Shown here: one piece after another, positions 60,321 through 64,000 of the stretch
Numbering within the stretch: position 1 is the first letter of the stretch
Layout of the letters: every line of letters starts with the position of its first letter
Assembly (NCBI GenBank): GCA_009760855.2
Contig: WPIO01000177.1
Span: 392,501-456,500 of the forward strand
Length of the DNA: 64,000 nt
From: Cristatella mucedo
Lineage: Eukaryota; Bryozoa; Phylactolaemata; Cristatellidae
Reading direction: 5' to 3'
Position numbers and translations under genes: made by a program
Notes under the pieces: model-generated
What the model saw: only the letters and a program-made list of their open reading frames with translations
What the model was told of the DNA's origin: nothing
The model's database searches: none

Positions 60321-60587
60321 AATATATAAATATTTTGAAAACAGATATCATAGTCTTAAAATACTTTAACGAGTTCGAGTGTTAACGAGAACGAGTGTAA
60401 TGATGTGTTTTGCTATACGATGTTTTTATTTTTTAAACGAGCGCTTTTTTAATTTTACAATGTTTTTAGTTTTGAAACGAGTTCGAGTGTTAACGAGAAC
60501 GAGTTGAAAAAGTAAAAATGTTGTAAAAGGGAAAAAGATGCGAGTTGATAAAATAAAAATGTCGTACAGGGTAAAAACACATCATCA
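60321..60587. repeat. right terminal inverted repeat
   Basis: Mirror of the left repeat. The internal 29-bp unit occurs at 60368-60396 and 60476-60504. Confidence 0.95.
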
Positions 60588-60592
60588 CAGCA
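60588..60592. repeat. right target-site duplication CAGCA
   Basis: CAGCA directly follows the terminal CATCA of the right inverted repeat. Confidence 0.8.
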
Positions 60593-61613
60593 CGCCCGTT
60601 GGCCGGGCGGAGTGGTGCGAGTCCGGCTAACGGCACGTTTGGGCGTGGCCACGCACGCAAGTGCACCACACACCTGCGCACAAACGCTCACCAGCGGTGT
60701 ATTAGTCAGCATCCGGCAATCTTAGGCAGTGTCTGCATGCGAGGAACGCGTGACGGCAAGCTATGGTACCCTTCAGCTGCTTTTGATGACCCTATTCAAG
60801 AAATTTTGTTTTAGCTCCAGTTTCCTGCTTCTCTTCGTTTGCTGTAACCTTATTTGTCGGCGTTACTGGTTTTGCGATTGCGACGAGTAATTTTGCATTC
60901 CCTGAATATGCGCAACCAGAGGGCTCCGCCTTTAACGCGACCCAGCGATACTGTCGCATGAAGTCTTCCGACGCAGACCCAAGCTGTGGCTCCTGTAGGG
61001 CTAGTGCCTTCCACCGTGCAGCTCCAGCGCGCACGGTCTCTGGCTTTTATGAACATAAACTACTAATTTTTTGCGTGTTTATATATTTTTAAGCATCTGT
61101 ACGTAGGCCGAACTTTAGTCAGACCATTTCCCAATCATGAAGCTTTCAGGACAGTCAGAGTCATCGCATTGGCGGTCGTGAGCCCTTTGGCGACTCCCAA
61201 ATGAAGGTTAATTAGAACGTTGGCGCTTAGTCAGTCGTGTTCCCATGATTTCCATTACTGTTCCATTACCTTAGCTTTCTCGCTCGCTCGCTTCTCCGTG
61301 TCTCTCCTTTGCTCTTCCTTATTTTTTGCTTAAGGGTGGACAGAATATATCGCTCGCTGCCTCCTCTAGCTCCTTTGAGTAACTTCTCTTTCGTTCACCC
61401 TTTCTTGTATTCGCCGCATTGCATTATTTGTGGCCATTCTGAATGCGTTTCGCTCCTTGCAATTCTTGGTTGGTGCGGGGCTGCATAAATCTAGTTCCGT
61501 TTTTTATTATTACGCTGGGTAATATGGGTTACAAAGTCTTAAAAATAGGCTTCATTTATGTTAGCAGATTCCACTTCGGAAAATTGCCTGCTCAGGCTGC
61601 TTCGAAAACGAAC
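60593..61613. other. right flank of the Polinton, no gene recognised
   Basis: GC-richer host DNA resumes at once. Open frames at 60792-61056 show no motif. Confidence 0.5.
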
Positions 61614-61654
61614 ACACACACACACGCACGCACGCACACACACACATATATATA

Positions 61655-61690
<36 letters not shown>

Positions 61691-61757
61691 TGCATATACA
61701 GATACATACATATATATATTACATATATATATATATATATATTACACACACACACAC

Positions 61758-61789
<32 letters not shown>

Positions 61790-61790
61790 T
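61612..61790. repeat. compound (CA)n/(TA)n microsatellite
   Basis: Alternating CA and TA runs with short interruptions. Confidence 0.95.
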
Positions 61791-63059
61791 GCCCGTAAAC
61801 AAATTACTCACAAGAAATTCCAGTGTTGGGTCCTGTGCGAATCGAAGTGTCTGCTGACCTAGTGTTAAGCCTCCTAGCCTAGCTGGTGAACCCGGCCTAC
61901 TGTCGGGTAAGGACTCTATATCACGACCTGGGTAGTGAAGTGCTCAAATCAAATCTTACCATCAGTATCTTTCTGTTTTTGACCTTGTTCAAAGTGATTT
62001 TCGCTAAGCTTCGACAGCACCGCGTTCCCGCGGCTTCTTCTCCAGTCTCTACCCTGCTATAGAGTTTGTCGTGTGTGACTTTTCTGACAAGTTTTGGCGG
62101 TGAGTGCCCGTCTTTTCTACTTGTTTTCTTTGTTGTCATCTGCGATTGGTACGCTTATATTCTGCTCGCTTTTGAACTCTCCGGTCCACAATGGCGAACA
62201 AAAGTCGCAGGTTAAATATGGAAATTAGCGTGTTTCGTGAAAACTCGCGGAAAACTACAACCTTTCTTTGGATGGCGGGCCGAGTGTCTGCCAGCTTAAC
62301 TGGTGAGACTTTCTCATTGGCTGGCAAGCCCAGAGTTCTTATTAAATGCAGCAAAACCTCTACACAATGAAAATTAAAACCAATTTCAAAATTGTATTTA
62401 TTAATTTTCTCAAAAAACGAACGTTAATATACTTTTATCAAATGTATTCGCCTAAGCCGGGTAGTAAATCTGAATTGAATTGCTTGCACAGAACGTACAG
62501 ACGTGCGGACCATCTTTAAATTTATAGAAACTATCTAGTAAGCCCCTGCGAAGAATCGCGGGCAGATTGCATTTATGCGTGGCCATAGCTTGCCAAAGCA
62601 GTGGAGCAAGGCATGTTTAATTCAACTACGAGAGTTGTAGCTACATAAGCAAATTATTTCCCCCTTTTGACATTTTGCCTAGGCATTCGTCATTGCTGTA
62701 CTGTCATAGTATTACTATAAATATCACATAAATTACACATTATAACGTCAGTGACTGGCCTGCCGTGGGCGTACCAACCAACTGACAACCTAACAAATTC
62801 TACAGATTTAAGGTGGCTACTACGCGTTGATGTACTGGCTGCAGCAGCTGCTGCTGGTGAAGTCATACTACAACCACGGTACCTAAGGAGATCGTAACGA
62901 CTTATTATCTGTATTTTCGCATTACATTACGCTGCCGAAGATGTAAAAATCGATGTGGTGGTGGAATGCAAATGCATGTGCACGATACAGTCGACAAAGA
63001 TTTCCGGTCACTGGCATGGTAGAATTTTACTTTAACTGTTTACTTAGGCCACAGTATAA
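61791..63059. other. stretch without recognised gene
   Basis: I see only short frames and no motif. Confidence 0.5.
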
Positions 63060-63515
63060 GCGCATTCATCTTAAATCTGGTGCGTGAACGTGCAAACTGT
63101 CATCTACAATTTTGAATCAAAACCGTAGTTTCGCAAAGCTTTCTGTGGAAATGGCAGCTGTGTCGCAACTCGAAGGTTTTGGGCTGCCATTCGGGTCGGG
63201 CCATTGGAGGCCATTGCATGAGAATGTGCATGCGAAGTCGCATGAAATTTAGTGGGTAAGCTCAGCACACCGTTCTCTATAATTTGGAATCAAAACCGCA
63301 GTTTTGCGAATCATTTTGAGCAAGTGGCAGTTGCATCGCCATTCAAATGTGTAAAAAGGCTGACTGGCCCGGGCCACCAGAACGCACAAGCAAAATTGCA
63401 CGCAATTTGTCGGTTAAACCCGTAGTCCCATTTTGTACAAGTTGGAATCAAAACCGCAGTTTTTTACAGTATATTTAGTCAATCGCAGCTGTATCGCAAG
63501 GAAGCTGTATCGCAC
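63060..63515. repeat. three-copy degenerate tandem repeat, 160-175-bp unit
   Basis: GAATCAAAACCG occurs at 63114, 63287 and 63445 (steps 173 and 158), each followed by (C/T)AGTTT and later by a GCAGCTG/GCAGTTG and TCGCA block. Confidence 0.75.
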
Positions 63516-63626
63516 TGTATCAAAGTGCATTGCAGGTATTCGTGGAACTAACGGGTTCTTACACCGTTAGTCACGTCATTCTCTGTAAGTCTCGAGCCAG
63601 TCGTCAGCAGCGCCAGCAGCTTCAAA

Positions 63627-64000
63627 ATACCTGTGAAATATGGGGTACCTCAGGGCTTCGTGCTTGGTCCGGTTCTTTTCACGCTTTATACGCACCCTCT
63701 TGCTGATGCGATTGCCAAGCACAATCTAGGCTTTCACTTCTATGCGGATGACACTCAGTTGTACATTTGCTTTGATCCCTCCCAGCCTTCGAGCACCTCA
63801 AATTCTCTCAACTCACTTGGTTCATGTATTGATGACATCCGCACATGGATGGCAGCAAATTTTCTAAAACTAAACGATGATAAACTAACTTACTAGTTAT
63901 GGGCAAACCCAGTGTGATTCACAAATTGGAAAGGCTGACTTTCAAAATTGGCTCTGCCAGCATATCTCCTGCTGAATCAGCTCGAAATCTATGTGTCATA
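63627..64000 (+). mobile_element. L2-like LINE copy, cut by the window end
   Basis: The + strand reads KYGVPQGFVLGPVLFTLYT and FHFYADDTQLYICFD, an RT fragment close to the other copies. The frame breaks near 63890 (a missing base in the GATGATAAA region). Confidence 0.85.

Larger units (their letters stand above)
35884..60587. mobile_element. Polinton/Maverick (adintovirus-like) integrated element, 24,704 bp
   Basis: The element is bounded by long terminal inverted repeats and a 5-bp direct repeat CAGCA. It has the diagnostic set: protein-primed family B polymerase, rve integrase, adenain-like protease, packaging ATPase, double jelly-roll major capsid protein and penton-like proteins. It is much more AT-rich than its surroundings. 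Genes are packed almost without gaps on both strands. Most carry stops or frameshifts, and two LINEs and a telomere-like repeat interrupt it, so it is a decayed endogenous copy. Polintons usually make 6-bp duplications; here five bases match exactly. Confidence 0.95.

Overview
The window is animal nuclear DNA. Its left part carries a spliced, GC-rich gene for an F-BAR/C1/RhoGAP protein, with small introns, GT-AG junctions and many microsatellites. The middle is a bed of CR1/L2-like LINE copies. The right part holds an AT-rich integrated virus-like element. The animal phylum cannot be fixed from the sequence; an invertebrate is likely.

Region 1-20.2 kb: nineteen consecutive coding exons (2811-19419, + strand) keep perfect reading phase across 18 introns. 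They encode about 1,094 residues, in the order F-BAR, C1 zinc finger, RhoGAP and a low-complexity tail ending in PKFV-COOH. This is the ARHGAP29/ARHGAP45/GMIP family, and its 5' exons lie upstream or are unrecognised. A poly(A) signal follows at 20190.

Region 20.2-35.9 kb: mostly LINE remnants. The best copy (about 28593-33120, - strand) has endonuclease and reverse-transcriptase domains. It is split by a 1,239-bp solo LTR (29340-30578) with TG...CA ends and a 4-bp TAAC target duplication.

Region 35884-60587: a complete but decayed Polinton/Maverick (adintovirus-like) element of 24,704 bp. It has about 268-bp terminal inverted repeats and a 5-bp CAGCA target duplication. It carries a protein-primed family B DNA polymerase, retroviral-type integrase, adenain-like protease, A32/FtsK-like packaging ATPase lacking its P-loop, double jelly-roll major capsid protein, two penton-like proteins, a PLA2-like protein, a YqaJ-like exonuclease, an HNH/AP2 endonuclease, zinc-ribbon proteins and a set of phage-tail-fibre-like repeat proteins. 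Nearly every start codon sits 1-6 bases after a TATATAG-type motif, and some head-to-head genes are separated by only 9-10 bp containing it. Stops, frameshifts, two LINE insertions and a five-unit plant-type telomere repeat have broken the element. The neighbouring host exons are intact, so the damage is probably real decay rather than sequencing error.

Region 60.6-64 kb: flanking DNA with CA/TA microsatellites, a threefold 160-175-bp degenerate tandem repeat, and the start of another LINE copy running off the window.
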